From Microcaldota archaeon (GTDB lineage Archaea; Micrarchaeota; Micrarchaeia; Micrarchaeales; Micrarchaeaceae), in contig JAKATK010000013.1 in the NCBI GenBank assembly GCA_021827995.1, forward strand, positions 1-43,135: a stretch of DNA of 43,135 nt. The letters are read 5' to 3'. This document shows, one piece after another, positions 32,660-40,600 of this stretch. The notes beneath the pieces were generated by a model that saw only the letters and a list, made by a program, of their open reading frames with translations, searched no databases and had not been told where the DNA came from. A program made the position numbers and the translations under genes. Numbering within the stretch: position 1 is the stretch's first letter; each line of letters opens with the position of its first letter.

Positions 32660-33343
32660 TCACTCTTGCTTCTTGGTAACAGCCGGCTGCTGGCCGGGCT
32701 GCGGCTCTATGCTCTTGCCCTTGGCAGGCTCAGGCAGCGCAGCCTGTGCCTTCTGTGGCTGCTTCGGCTGCCTCTTCTGCCCCGCCTTCTTCTGGTCAGG
32801 CTTCCTGGGCGCAGCCCTGGCAGCGCCAAGGCGCTTGGCCGCGAACCCGATGAGGCCTTCAGCGCCGGCCGGCGCCAGGCCTATCTCGATGCGCGCCAGC
32901 TCTATGTCTGAGCGGCGCAGCGCGGCGTAACCATAACCGTGGCTTATGTAGAGTATGCCCTTCGACGGCGTCCTGTTCACTATCTGCGTCTTGTTGGCTG
33001 CTGCGTGCACGACATACAGGTCTTCTGGCAACATGCCCTTGTTGGCCGCGTTGGCCTGAGCGTTCACCAGGGTCTTGCGCACCAGCTCGGCGCACTTCTC
33101 CGGGTACCTGCCCTTCCTGCCGCCGAGCTCGTGACGAGAGCCCATGTGCGTGTTGTGCCGCCTGTAGAGGATCGGACGGCCGCGCCCTATCACGTCCTCG
33201 AGTATCGTCATCGCGCTGCCCAGGCTCTTGTACCTTATGGCGTCGCACACAGCGCCGAGATCCTTGTAGCTCGCGTTGAGATCGCGAGCGCTAGCGAAGA
33301 CTACGTCCTTAGTGCCCTGGTTGAACGAGTACCTTGCGGCCAA
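32660..33343 (-). CDS. rplV: Ribosomal protein uL22 with long basic tail
   Basis: A 227-residue 50S protein. Residues 1-155 are uL22 (RDLNASYKDL, GGRKGRYPEKCAE, the tunnel-facing loop and HGYGYAALRRSDIEL). About 70 residues of Lys/Gln/Pro/Ala low-complexity tail follow (KKAGQKRQPKQPQKAQ), longer than typical. The start codon is TTG 33343, just after the rpsS stop, with GTGAT overlapping that stop; no ATG fits. Confidence 0.93.
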   Translation of the reverse strand: MAARYSFNQGTKDVVFASARDLNASYKDLGAVCDAIRYKSLGSAMTILEDVIGRGRPILYRRHNTHMGSRHELGGRKGRYPEKCAELVRKTLVNAQANAANKGMLPEDLYVVHAAANKTQIVNRTPSKGILYISHGYGYAALRRSDIELARIEIGLAPAGAEGLIGFAAKRLGAARAAPRKPDQKKAGQKRQPKQPQKAQAALPEPAKGKSIEPQPGQQPAVTKKQE

Positions 33344-33347
33344 TTGA

Positions 33348-33740
33348 TCACTTCACTGCCAGGAACTTGCTGCCGCGCGTTGCCCTTATTCCAGGGGCAG
33401 AGTGCAGCACGCGCTTCGTAGAGAACGCGAACTCTCCGAGCCTGTGGCCCAGCATAGCAGCGGTTATCTCTACCGGCTGGAACTCCTTGCCGTTGTAGAC
33501 CGCTATGCTCTTGCCGATCCACGAGGGCAGTATGACTGCGTCGCGCACGTGCGTCTTTATCTGCGTCTTGGACCCGCTAGACGCGCTCTTCCCTATCTCC
33601 GATACGAGCCGCCTGTAGCGGAGCGCGGACCTCTTTATGGCGCGCCTCTCGCGCGCGTTCACCAGCTTCGTGTACTGCTCGATGCTGAGCTTCTCAGCCT
33701 CGGCTGCGGTCATTCCCCTGAATACTATTCGTTCGGCCAT
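33348..33740 (-). CDS. rpsS: Ribosomal protein uS19
   Basis: A 130-residue 30S head protein. The conserved core reads ILPSWIGKSIAVYNGKEF, then VEITAAMLGHRLGEFAFSTK. The start lies one base after the rplB stop, consistent with translational coupling within the L3-S3 cluster. Confidence 0.95.
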   Translation of the reverse strand: MAERIVFRGMTAAEAEKLSIEQYTKLVNARERRAIKRSALRYRRLVSEIGKSASSGSKTQIKTHVRDAVILPSWIGKSIAVYNGKEFQPVEITAAMLGHRLGEFAFSTKRVLHSAPGIRATRGSKFLAVK

Positions 33741-33741
33741 G

Positions 33742-34455
33742 TCATGCCCTCTTCTTCCTGCCCACGCGTCTTGCCGCTATGTGGCCCACCTTCCTGCCCG
33801 GCGGTGCGTTCCTCGAAGTCATGCTGCTCTTGCCCTTGTGGTGCTGCTTGCCTCCGAACGGGTGGTCGACCGGGTTCATCTTCACGCCGCGGTTAACCGG
33901 CCACAGCCTGTTGCGCGCATGGTTTATGTAGTGGTTCTTGCCAGCCTTCATTATCGGCTGGTCGCTCATGCCGCCGCCGGCCACTACGCCCAGCTGCGCC
34001 CTGCACGTAGCGTTGAGCATTATCGTCTGCTTCGATGGCAGCTGCAAGGTCGCGTTCGCGCCCTCGTGCAGCATGATGGTGCAGGAGCTGCCTGGACCGC
34101 GCGCATACCTGCCGCCGTCGCCAGGCGACGACTCCACGTTGTAGACCGGAGTGCCGTCAGGTATGACCGCTAGGCTTGCAACGCTGCCGAGCCCCTCTAC
34201 GGCGCCGTTGACGTGGACCTTGTCGCCTACCCGTATGCCCTCCGGCGCTATCATGAACCCGGTGGTGAAATCAGAGTAGAGGACCTCCATGAGCGGCGCG
34301 TAGTGGCCCGTATGGTTGAACAGCCTGACGACCTCGCAGACCATCTGGGAATCACGGTCCGATGGGTAACTTGGGTCTATGTCGAATGTGTTGGGCAGCT
34401 TCGTATAGGCGTTGCTGCCGCGACCTCGCCGCTGTTGCCTGAGCTTCTTCCCCAT
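33742..34455 (-). CDS. rplB: Ribosomal protein uL2
   Basis: A 237-residue 50S protein essential for peptidyl transfer. It has GKKLRQQRRGRGS at the N-terminus, SSPGDGGRYARGPG and the signature RGVKMNPVDHPFGGKQHHKG with the conserved His. A GGTGA ribosome site lies 4 bases before ATG 34455. Confidence 0.96.
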   Translation of the reverse strand: MGKKLRQQRRGRGSNAYTKLPNTFDIDPSYPSDRDSQMVCEVVRLFNHTGHYAPLMEVLYSDFTTGFMIAPEGIRVGDKVHVNGAVEGLGSVASLAVIPDGTPVYNVESSPGDGGRYARGPGSSCTIMLHEGANATLQLPSKQTIMLNATCRAQLGVVAGGGMSDQPIMKAGKNHYINHARNRLWPVNRGVKMNPVDHPFGGKQHHKGKSSMTSRNAPPGRKVGHIAARRVGRKKRA

Positions 34456-34463
34456 CAGTTCAC

Positions 34464-34715
34464 CTATGCGATCTTTAGCTTCAGCGCCACATCGCCGGCG
34501 GAGTAGCCCTCGGCCAGCTTTATGAACGCCTTCTTGCCGTTGGTCGGCGTAGTCAGCGTCCTTATGCGCGCCACCTTGACGCCGAAGATCCTCTCGAACT
34601 CCTTCTTTATCTCCGGCTTAGTGGCCCTGTAGTCGACCATGTATGTTATCACGTTGCTGCGCTCTATGAGCCCGACCGATTTTTCAGTTGCGAGGGGGTG
34701 CATCAACACTGCCAT
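34464..34715 (-). CDS. rplW: Ribosomal protein uL23
   Basis: An 83-residue protein at the polypeptide exit, where SRP and chaperones dock. HPLATEKSVGLIE and FGVKVARIRTLTTPTNGKKA are typical. The ribosome site GTGAT is 3 bases before ATG 34715. Confidence 0.94.
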   Translation of the reverse strand: MAVLMHPLATEKSVGLIERSNVITYMVDYRATKPEIKKEFERIFGVKVARIRTLTTPTNGKKAFIKLAEGYSAGDVALKLKIA

Positions 34716-34719
34716 GGTA

Positions 34720-35511
34720 TCACTTCAGACTAAGGCCGCCTATGGCGGTGTCGAGCGCCTTGACCGCGGACTCGCTCCATACTGTCAGCCTGCCAGGCCT
34801 GCCGCCTGGAGCTAGAAGGTTGGCCCTCAGCGATGAGACATCGCAGACATCGAAGCCCCTTATGTTGCGCGCGGCCTTCAGTATGCCGTCGTCGTCCTTG
34901 ACTACCAGCAGAATGGTCCGCTTGTAGTGCCTCTGCGAGGCGCTCCGCCTTATGCCCTTCCTTATGTGGGCATTGGAATCGGCGATGGCGCTCTTGAGCC
35001 CCAGCTTGCCGACAAGCGCTACCACGTCCCTGGTCTTCTTCAACGCCTGTATCTCGTCGGAAACGACGACCGGCAGGCTTCTCTCGCACTTTACGTAATC
35101 GCTAAGGGCAGTGGCGGCGACCGCTGACGCGATCGCCTTCCTGTACTCTGCCGCGTTGATGCTCTCGATGATCCTCTTCTCCGGCAAATGCGGGTGGGCG
35201 CGCCTTCCCTTGACTGCCGACGGTATCCTTCGGACCTTGCCCTGCCGGCCGCCGCCGAGATGCTCCCTCGGCCTGATAGCCTGGCCCATGTGCCTGCCGC
35301 TCCTGTACGAGCTCATCCTGCCGTGGTACGCCGCGCTCGTTTCCATGCCAGCTAGATGGTAATGGCCCTGCGGCTGCAGCTCCCTGGTCAGCTCAGCCGT
35401 AGCGGCCCTGCTTATTATCTCGGGCCTCACGGCCTCGGAGAAGGCAGCCGGCCTCTCGATGTTTCCCTTGACCGAACCGTCAAGGCCGACAACATTGATC
35501 TGCTCTGGCAA
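34720..35511 (-). CDS. rplD: Ribosomal protein uL4
   Basis: A 263-residue protein with the archaeal/eukaryotic uL4 form: VVGLDGSVKGNIERP at the start, the tunnel loop region AIRPREHLGGGRQGKVRRIP, and a C-terminal LLAPGGRPGRLTVWSESA. The start is TTG 35511: a GGTGA site lies 6 bases upstream and no in-frame ATG is near. It begins 10 bases after the rplC stop. Confidence 0.94.
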   Translation of the reverse strand: MPEQINVVGLDGSVKGNIERPAAFSEAVRPEIISRAATAELTRELQPQGHYHLAGMETSAAYHGRMSSYRSGRHMGQAIRPREHLGGGRQGKVRRIPSAVKGRRAHPHLPEKRIIESINAAEYRKAIASAVAATALSDYVKCERSLPVVVSDEIQALKKTRDVVALVGKLGLKSAIADSNAHIRKGIRRSASQRHYKRTILLVVKDDDGILKAARNIRGFDVCDVSSLRANLLAPGGRPGRLTVWSESAVKALDTAIGGLSLK

Positions 35512-35521
35512 GGCGTTTCAC

Positions 35522-36487
35522 CTAGAAATAAACGTTGTTTATCTTCGGCTCTGACGGACCCTTCGCGTCTATGCCGGAGATCGCCCTCCTGATCCTCACG
35601 AGCCTCTTCGACGGGCCTGGCACTGATCCGTCCACGAGCACGCAGGCGTTCCTCACGACGCCGTAGTTCTGGAACCCGGAACGCGGGTTCAGGCCGGCGG
35701 CGGCATCCTTCGAGAATATCTTAAGTATGCGCTTGTTATGCTCCATCCTGTAGTGGCTGCCCATCTGGCCGGCGTGCGGCACAGTGAACAGTACCTTGCC
35801 GGGAGTGAACGGCCCGAGGGTGCCGACGTGCCTTATCTTCTGGGTTTCCTTGTGCGGCAGCCTAGCCACGCCGAAGCGCTTTATTACGCCGGCCCACCCC
35901 TTGCCCTTGGTTATCGAGGCTAGGTCGACGTGCTCGCCCGCCTTGAAGAACTCGGACACGTCTATGCTCTTGCCGAGCTGGCTGGATATGAACGCGAATC
36001 TCTCCTCGACGCTCTGGCCGCCGACGCTCGACTCGAACCTCTGGCCATGGTGCTGGCCTACGCTCATGCCCTTCGGCGACGCGGCTATGAGCGCGGTCAC
36101 ATCGGAGAACTCGCCGAGCTTCGCCTTGAACTCCGGCAGCTTGCTCGAGTCGTTGGCAGCTTCTTTCATCCCAAGCCTCTCAGCCGACGCCTTGTCGACT
36201 ATCTCCGCCGCGACCTCCCTGTAGCCTGTGACCTTGTTCCTCCTGTAGAAGCGCATGCCGTACACCAGCATGCTCGGTATCTCGAGGAGTGTGCAGGCCC
36301 TGCTGACCTCCATGTTCTTTGATGGCGAGTCGCTGTTGTCGAGCATGGCGGCCCTGCCCATGGCTACCTTGAAGGCGACGATACTGCCGAGAGACGGTCC
36401 CTTTGATTGCCTGGCTGCGCTGCGCAGCCTGGGAAGGCGCCTCTGTGCACGCCTGCTATTCCAATATTGCAGGGAACCTCTGTGCAT
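35522..36487 (-). CDS. rplC: Ribosomal protein uL3
   Basis: A 321-residue archaeal-type uL3, the first gene of the cluster L3-L4-L23-L2-S19-L22-S3-aglB. The N-terminus MHRGSLQYWNSRRAQRR, ITKGKGWAGVIKRFG, and the end with GAISGI-like RRAISGIDAKGPSEPK are characteristic. Confidence 0.95.
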   Translation of the reverse strand: MHRGSLQYWNSRRAQRRLPRLRSAARQSKGPSLGSIVAFKVAMGRAAMLDNSDSPSKNMEVSRACTLLEIPSMLVYGMRFYRRNKVTGYREVAAEIVDKASAERLGMKEAANDSSKLPEFKAKLGEFSDVTALIAASPKGMSVGQHHGQRFESSVGGQSVEERFAFISSQLGKSIDVSEFFKAGEHVDLASITKGKGWAGVIKRFGVARLPHKETQKIRHVGTLGPFTPGKVLFTVPHAGQMGSHYRMEHNKRILKIFSKDAAAGLNPRSGFQNYGVVRNACVLVDGSVPGPSKRLVRIRRAISGIDAKGPSEPKINNVYF

Positions 36488-36580
36488 TTATACACTCACT
36501 CCAGCCTTGATCACTCTTGAATCTGCTGCAGACGCGGAAACAAAAAGCACGCGCTGGATGCAGCTAGTATTCGCGCGACT

Positions 36581-36595
36581 AATTTATATATTTTT
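36581..36595 (-). promoter_or_regulatory. Promoter of the ribosomal protein operon
   Basis: AAAAATATATAAATT on the minus strand, the strongest TATA element near this start, about 95 bases before ATG 36487. It implies a leader of some 65-70 bases, long for this genome, which could hold an autoregulatory site. Confidence 0.6.
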
Positions 36596-36678
36596 GCTTG
36601 GGTCTAACGTCATACTTCACGACGTGACAGGCGGCGCCGTTCGCGCGCTATCGACAGCATGTCGATGACGCGCACAGC

Positions 36679-37029
36679 TCACGCTGCGCGGCGCAGTCGG
36701 CGCAGGTGCCATGCCCTGTAGCGGCGCGGCGAGCGCAGGTCCTTCCTGAGCTGCACATTGGGCCTCGCGTAGAATTTGACAGCGCCAGGCAGCTTTATCC
36801 TCGACACGCTCTCGATGACGTGGAGCTCTCTCATCACCGTGTTGAGCGACGCCCTGAGCGCGGTGGAGTCGCTGGCCTCTATGCGCACGGTGAGCACGCC
36901 GGCCTTGTCGCTTGTGCTGACCGTGCCCCTCTTGTACTTGGCGCTTTTGCCCATTATCTTTGCGTAGTTTATGCCGCCGGTCTTGCGTATCCTTATGACG
37001 GCGCTGAACCTTGAACCTGGGCCGGCCAC
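36679..37029 (-). CDS. pcc1: KEOPS subunit Pcc1-like protein
   Basis: A 116-residue protein starting at GTG 37029, 4 bases after the upstream stop. The core FSAVIRIRKT, then GVLTVRIEASDSTALRASLN matches Pcc1, the dimerisation subunit of the KEOPS complex that makes t6A in ANN-reading tRNAs. The C-terminal tail (RKDLRSPRRYRAWHLRRLRR) is unusually basic and extends the protein beyond the common 80-90 residues. Its place after a Brix gene agrees with the conserved archaeal cluster. Confidence 0.75.
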   Translation of the reverse strand: MAGPGSRFSAVIRIRKTGGINYAKIMGKSAKYKRGTVSTSDKAGVLTVRIEASDSTALRASLNTVMRELHVIESVSRIKLPGAVKFYARPNVQLRKDLRSPRRYRAWHLRRLRRAA

Positions 37030-37033
37030 ATGA

Positions 37034-37345
37034 TCACATCTGCGCAGTTGGATTCCGGCTTGCGGCACCGGGCTCGTCCCATGAATAGCCGCGGGTCGCG
37101 CAGTCTATTCTTATGCGGCGCGTGACAACTTCGCGGCGGGACCTGTCGCGGAAATCCAGTATTGAAACGGAATCGAAACCGTGCTTCATCGAATCGGTGA
37201 CGATTTCGCTGATCGTCTTGTTGCCGCGCCTGACGACGATCGCGGCCTCGCCGGCGCGCCTGAGGCTGCGCTCCACGCGCTTGCATTCCCTGAACAGGCG
37301 CCCAGAGTCATGGCTCCTTGAGTACGTGATGTAGGGCAGACCCAC
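37034..37345 (-). CDS. Brix-domain rRNA maturation protein (Imp4-like), probable
   Basis: A 103-residue protein starting at GTG 37345, 3 bases after the eL15 stop. YITYSRSHDSGRLFRECKRV and RRGNKTISEIVTDSMKHG resemble the half-Brix domain of archaeal Imp4-like proteins (TTSRKPS, RGK). These help pre-rRNA folding. It is shorter than most family members. Being placed between eL15 and Pcc1 supports the call, since Brix and Pcc1 genes adjoin each other in many archaea. Confidence 0.6.
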   Translation of the reverse strand: MGLPYITYSRSHDSGRLFRECKRVERSLRRAGEAAIVVRRGNKTISEIVTDSMKHGFDSVSILDFRDRSRREVVTRRIRIDCATRGYSWDEPGAASRNPTAQM

Positions 37346-37348
37346 ACC

Positions 37349-37915
37349 TCATGAGCGTGTCGACGCGCGCTTGCTCGGCCTGGACTTGTAGGTCCCGAAG
37401 CCGCTGGCCTCGAGACCCCTGTGCCTCCTGCCAGAAGCCGTCAGGCCGCGGAGGGCGCGCCTCTTCTGCGCGATGACGCTGCTGTAGACCGGGTCTGCCA
37501 GAAGCGCGCCGCTGTTGCGGTCCAGCGCTATGACCTCGTAGAATTTCTCGTAGCCGTTGTTGCCGACAAGGTACGAGTTAAGCACCTCGTAGTTGGAGAA
37601 CTTTATCGCGGCCCTGCCCTCTGCTATTGACTGCAGGGAGGGCGTCCTAGAGAAGAACCTGCCGGTCTTGGACGGTTTCCTGCCGCCGTCGAAGGCCTTG
37701 CGCTTCCTCTTGCCGGAGCGTATGCGCACCCTTATGACTATTATGCCCTCCTTCGCCTTGTAGCCTAGCTCGCGAGCCCTAGGCAGGTTCGTGGGGCGCT
37801 CGACCCTGACCACGCTCGGTTCGCCGTGCCAGGAGGCGAGCCTGTCCCTGTATTGCGGAGAGCGTTCCTTGTACTCCTGCTGTAGCGTCTCCTTCATGGC
37901 GCTGTAGCCGCTCAT
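37349..37915 (-). CDS. rpl15e: Ribosomal protein eL15
   Basis: A 188-residue archaeal/eukaryotic 50S protein. Recognised by ARELGYKAKEGIIVIRVRIR, SLQSIAEGRAAIKF, EVLNSYLVGNNGYEKFYEVI and the end RALRGLTASGRRHRGL. ATG 37915 is chosen over the longer frame to 38071, which would cross the promoter region. Confidence 0.93.
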   Translation of the reverse strand: MSGYSAMKETLQQEYKERSPQYRDRLASWHGEPSVVRVERPTNLPRARELGYKAKEGIIVIRVRIRSGKRKRKAFDGGRKPSKTGRFFSRTPSLQSIAEGRAAIKFSNYEVLNSYLVGNNGYEKFYEVIALDRNSGALLADPVYSSVIAQKRRALRGLTASGRRHRGLEASGFGTYKSRPSKRASTRS

Positions 37916-37944
37916 AGAATCAGCCAATGCGGTGCATATTAACT

Positions 37945-37960
37945 GGTTAAATATTAAATA
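37945..37960 (-). promoter_or_regulatory. TATA box of the eL15-Brix-Pcc1 operon
   Basis: TATTTAATATTTAACC on the minus strand, about 37 bases (centre) before ATG 37915, giving a leader of roughly 10 bases. Confidence 0.55.
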
Positions 37961-37984
37961 CGTTCGCAGGACCGTCGCAGCAGG

Positions 37985-37995
37985 AATAAATATTA
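37985..37995 (+). promoter_or_regulatory. TATA box of amrS
   Basis: AATAAATATTA on the plus strand, about 26 bases (centre) before ATG 38016, predicting a leaderless mRNA. It lies back to back with the eL15 promoter. Confidence 0.55.
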
Positions 37996-38015
37996 TGATA
38001 TGGCGAATACGCGCG

Positions 38016-39071
38016 ATGATAAAGGACGCGACCCTCTGGAGAAGCCTGGGCGACGGCAGGGTGGAGTGCATCGCCTGCGCGCGAAGGTGCAGGATACCGG
38101 AGGGCTCTCACGGCTTCTGCTTCGTAAGGCAGAATGCCGGCGGCAGGCTGAAGCTCGTCGGCTATGGCGTTGTAGCTGCGATGCAGGTCGACCCGATAGA
38201 GAAGAAGCCGTTCAACCACTTCATGCCTGGCACATACGTCTTCGGCATAGGAACGTCGTCGTGCAACTGGGGATGCCTGTTCTGCCAGAACCACAACATA
38301 TCGAAGGAGCGCGACATCGTAGGCACGGAGCACTCGCCGCAGGAAATCGTCGACATGGCAGTGGCGTATGACACACAGTCGATAGCATTCACGTACAACG
38401 AGCCGACGATATTCATAGAGTACGCGCTTGACGTGGCGAGGGAGGCGCACAGGAGGGGACTGCGCACGCTCTTCGTGTCGAACGGCTACATGACACCTGA
38501 AGCGGTGGACGCGATGAGGGGCAGCATAGACGCGGTCGTTGTCGATTACAAGGGCAATGGGGAGCAGAAGTTCGCGAACGCATACGAAGCGGTAGTATCG
38601 AACGAGCAGATAAAGGAGGCTATGCTAGCCATAAAGAATGCCGGCATGCATCTGGAACTGACCGACCTGATAATACCGCGTGTTGGCGAATCACTAGAGG
38701 CCTGCAACGCGCTCACTGCGTGGATACGGGACAACCTCGGGCCTGAAACGCCGATCCACTTCACACAGTTCCACCCTGACTACAAGATGCTCGACTATCC
38801 GATGACGCCGTATGCGACGCTGCTGAAGCACTACGACATCGCGAAGAAGAACGGATTAAACTACGTTTACATAGGGAATGTCAATGGCAACGAGCACGAG
38901 AGCACGTACTGTCCTGGGTGCGGCTCGGTCGTAATCGGCAGGACCGGCTTTTGCGTGACCTCGTGGCGCCTTGAAAAGGGAATGCGGTGCACCGGATGCG
39001 GCACGCGCATACCCATCGTGGGGCCAAGGCCGAAGAGCTTCGCTTACAGGGATATAGAGGTAGTGCACTGA
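38016..39071 (+). CDS. amrS: AmmeMemoRadiSam-system radical SAM enzyme
   Basis: A 351-residue radical SAM protein of the AmrS (formerly PflA-like) family. The 4Fe-4S ligands are C83, C87 and C90 in SSCNWGCLFCQN. There is an extra N-terminal Cys set (C18, C21, C25, C35) and a C-terminal zinc ribbon (YCPGCGS, RCTGCGTRIP). The substrate is not settled; the family often occurs with AmmeMemoRadiSam proteins A and B, which are not in this window. ATG 38016 is chosen from the TATA spacing; the frame extends back to 37932. Confidence 0.88.
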   Translation: MIKDATLWRSLGDGRVECIACARRCRIPEGSHGFCFVRQNAGGRLKLVGYGVVAAMQVDPIEKKPFNHFMPGTYVFGIGTSSCNWGCLFCQNHNISKERDIVGTEHSPQEIVDMAVAYDTQSIAFTYNEPTIFIEYALDVAREAHRRGLRTLFVSNGYMTPEAVDAMRGSIDAVVVDYKGNGEQKFANAYEAVVSNEQIKEAMLAIKNAGMHLELTDLIIPRVGESLEACNALTAWIRDNLGPETPIHFTQFHPDYKMLDYPMTPYATLLKHYDIAKKNGLNYVYIGNVNGNEHESTYCPGCGSVVIGRTGFCVTSWRLEKGMRCTGCGTRIPIVGPRPKSFAYRDIEVVH

Positions 39072-39172
39072 ACCTGCAGGTTTAGCACTCGGCTGGTTGC
39101 GTTTTCCAGTGCATTGTTCGTAAGGAAATCATTGCAGTGACTGAGGCTTTTGATACGGACATCGGGTACTTC

Positions 39173-39188
39173 ATGACCGACTGGTCAT
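39173..39188. promoter_or_regulatory. Orphan palindrome between amrS and the surface genes
   Basis: ATGACC-GACT-GGTCAT, a 6-bp dyad with a 4-base spacer, resembles TetR-family operators. A TCTTTTAATC element follows at 39201-39210 on the plus strand, but no plus-strand gene begins after it: the region leads into the 3' end of a convergent gene. The remainder of 39072-39254 holds nothing I can name. Confidence 0.35.
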
Positions 39189-39254
39189 CACAGCGGGTAG
39201 TCTTTTAATCGTATGTAGAACCTATTTGCTTGGTGGATAAACCAGCATATGTAT

Positions 39255-40589
39255 TCACGGAGCGGCGATATAAGTTATGCTTGTGCCTGCACCGTTATTG
39301 TTGTTGCCCGAATAATCGTTTAGATTTTGATCGAGTGGCCACCAGCCGAACAGATTTGCCCCAGCAATAGGAGACCCACTCAAACCCTCACTGTAGAGTT
39401 GTTGTATCTGACTTTGGGAAAGCGCGGTACTATAAATCTGGACATTCGCCAATAAGCCATTGTAATAGCTAGCATCATTGATTCGGCTTCCGAAGTAGAC
39501 CTGATTACCACTGACGCAACATCCTCCACTGCCCCAGCTACCACTGTTCGTACCTTCCAGGTTGCCGTCTATCCAGATGCTCAGCGTGGAACCGTCGTAA
39601 GTGAAGGTCTCTAGATACCATGTCCCGGTCGATATTGCCCCGCCGCCGGAGTTGGCCTCCGTGAAGCAGCATATCCAGCCCTGCACGTTGTTATTGCCGT
39701 TGTCGTTTATCGCCATTATATCCGCGCCTTCCGCACCGTTTATCACGCCATCAGTGACTACCTCCTGCCTACTGTAACAACACTGTCCGACGTTGTGCGA
39801 GGCCGAGTTCCAGTATATCCACGCACTTATTGTAAATGGACCGGTAAGCGTGCGCGGTTCATTTATCACGACATAGCTATTCTGGCCGTTAAAGTCAGCC
39901 ACATATAGAATCGAAGTAGACGTAGATGTGGTCGTCGTGGTGGTTGTAGAAGTCGTAGTGGTGGTGGTCGTTGTTGTTGTGGTTGTCGTAGTAGTCGTGC
40001 TGCCTAAAAAGCTCCCGGAAGACTTTATTGTCAGCGTCGCAACCTTAGAGTACGCCGTTGGGCTGCTGCACGGGCTGAGGCAGTAGCCAAGCCATATGTA
40101 ACCGGCGAACGGCGTTCCTATTGGAGGGTTCCTTGGTACAGCGCCCGCTGGGAAATCGCCGTACGGAAAGTCTACCTGAACAGTTTGACCTGGTAACAGA
40201 ACGTTAGCCGTGCCGCCCACCTGCACGGCATTGTAATCGTTCACCACATTTCCTGTGAAGTTTATCGGTATGCCGCTCTGGTTCAGCGCCTCGCCCTGCG
40301 CAGCGACGAAGACCCAGTCGCCGTAGTAATCCCTGCCAGTAGTCTGGCCGAATATTATGCCGATACCGTTGGCAGTGTAAACCGGGTTCTTGCAGACGAA
40401 GCCGGCCTGCGCGATGCAGGCCTGCGGTGCCAGGTTCGAGCCGTTGAAGACTCCTAGTTCGAAGAGCGCTGCGAGGACTACCGCTATGATCAGGATGGCC
40501 CAGCCATAGGTCATGAGATACTCCATGGCGGACTGCGCCGATACCAATTTTAATTTAGGAATTGGCGCGTTACGTTTAATGGCTTTCAT
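39255..40589 (-). CDS. Class III signal-peptide surface protein with LamG-like domain
   Basis: A 444-residue protein with the pilin-type leader and helix (QSAMEYLMTYGWAILII), the scaffold of about 150 residues shared with three other proteins here, then a poly-Thr linker and a concanavalin-like LamG domain of about 215 residues: GPFTISAWIYWNS, TWYLETFTYDGSTLSIWIDG, YFGSRINDASYYNGLLANVQ and ALSQSQIQQLY. LamG domains usually bind carbohydrate or matrix proteins. It begins 11 bases after the neighbouring surface-protein stop, so the two form an operon. Confidence 0.82.
   Translation of the reverse strand: MKAIKRNAPIPKLKLVSAQSAMEYLMTYGWAILIIAVVLAALFELGVFNGSNLAPQACIAQAGFVCKNPVYTANGIGIIFGQTTGRDYYGDWVFVAAQGEALNQSGIPINFTGNVVNDYNAVQVGGTANVLLPGQTVQVDFPYGDFPAGAVPRNPPIGTPFAGYIWLGYCLSPCSSPTAYSKVATLTIKSSGSFLGSTTTTTTTTTTTTTTTTSTTTTTTTSTSTSILYVADFNGQNSYVVINEPRTLTGPFTISAWIYWNSASHNVGQCCYSRQEVVTDGVINGAEGADIMAINDNGNNNVQGWICCFTEANSGGGAISTGTWYLETFTYDGSTLSIWIDGNLEGTNSGSWGSGGCCVSGNQVYFGSRINDASYYNGLLANVQIYSTALSQSQIQQLYSEGLSGSPIAGANLFGWWPLDQNLNDYSGNNNNGAGTSITYIAAP
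39915..40003 (-). repeat. Low-complexity Thr codon repeat (linker)
   Basis: About 90 bases of ACN codons on the minus strand encode the poly-Thr hinge between scaffold and LamG domain, the counterpart of 8409-8512. Confidence 0.75.
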
Positions 40590-40600
40590 TTTGATAACCT

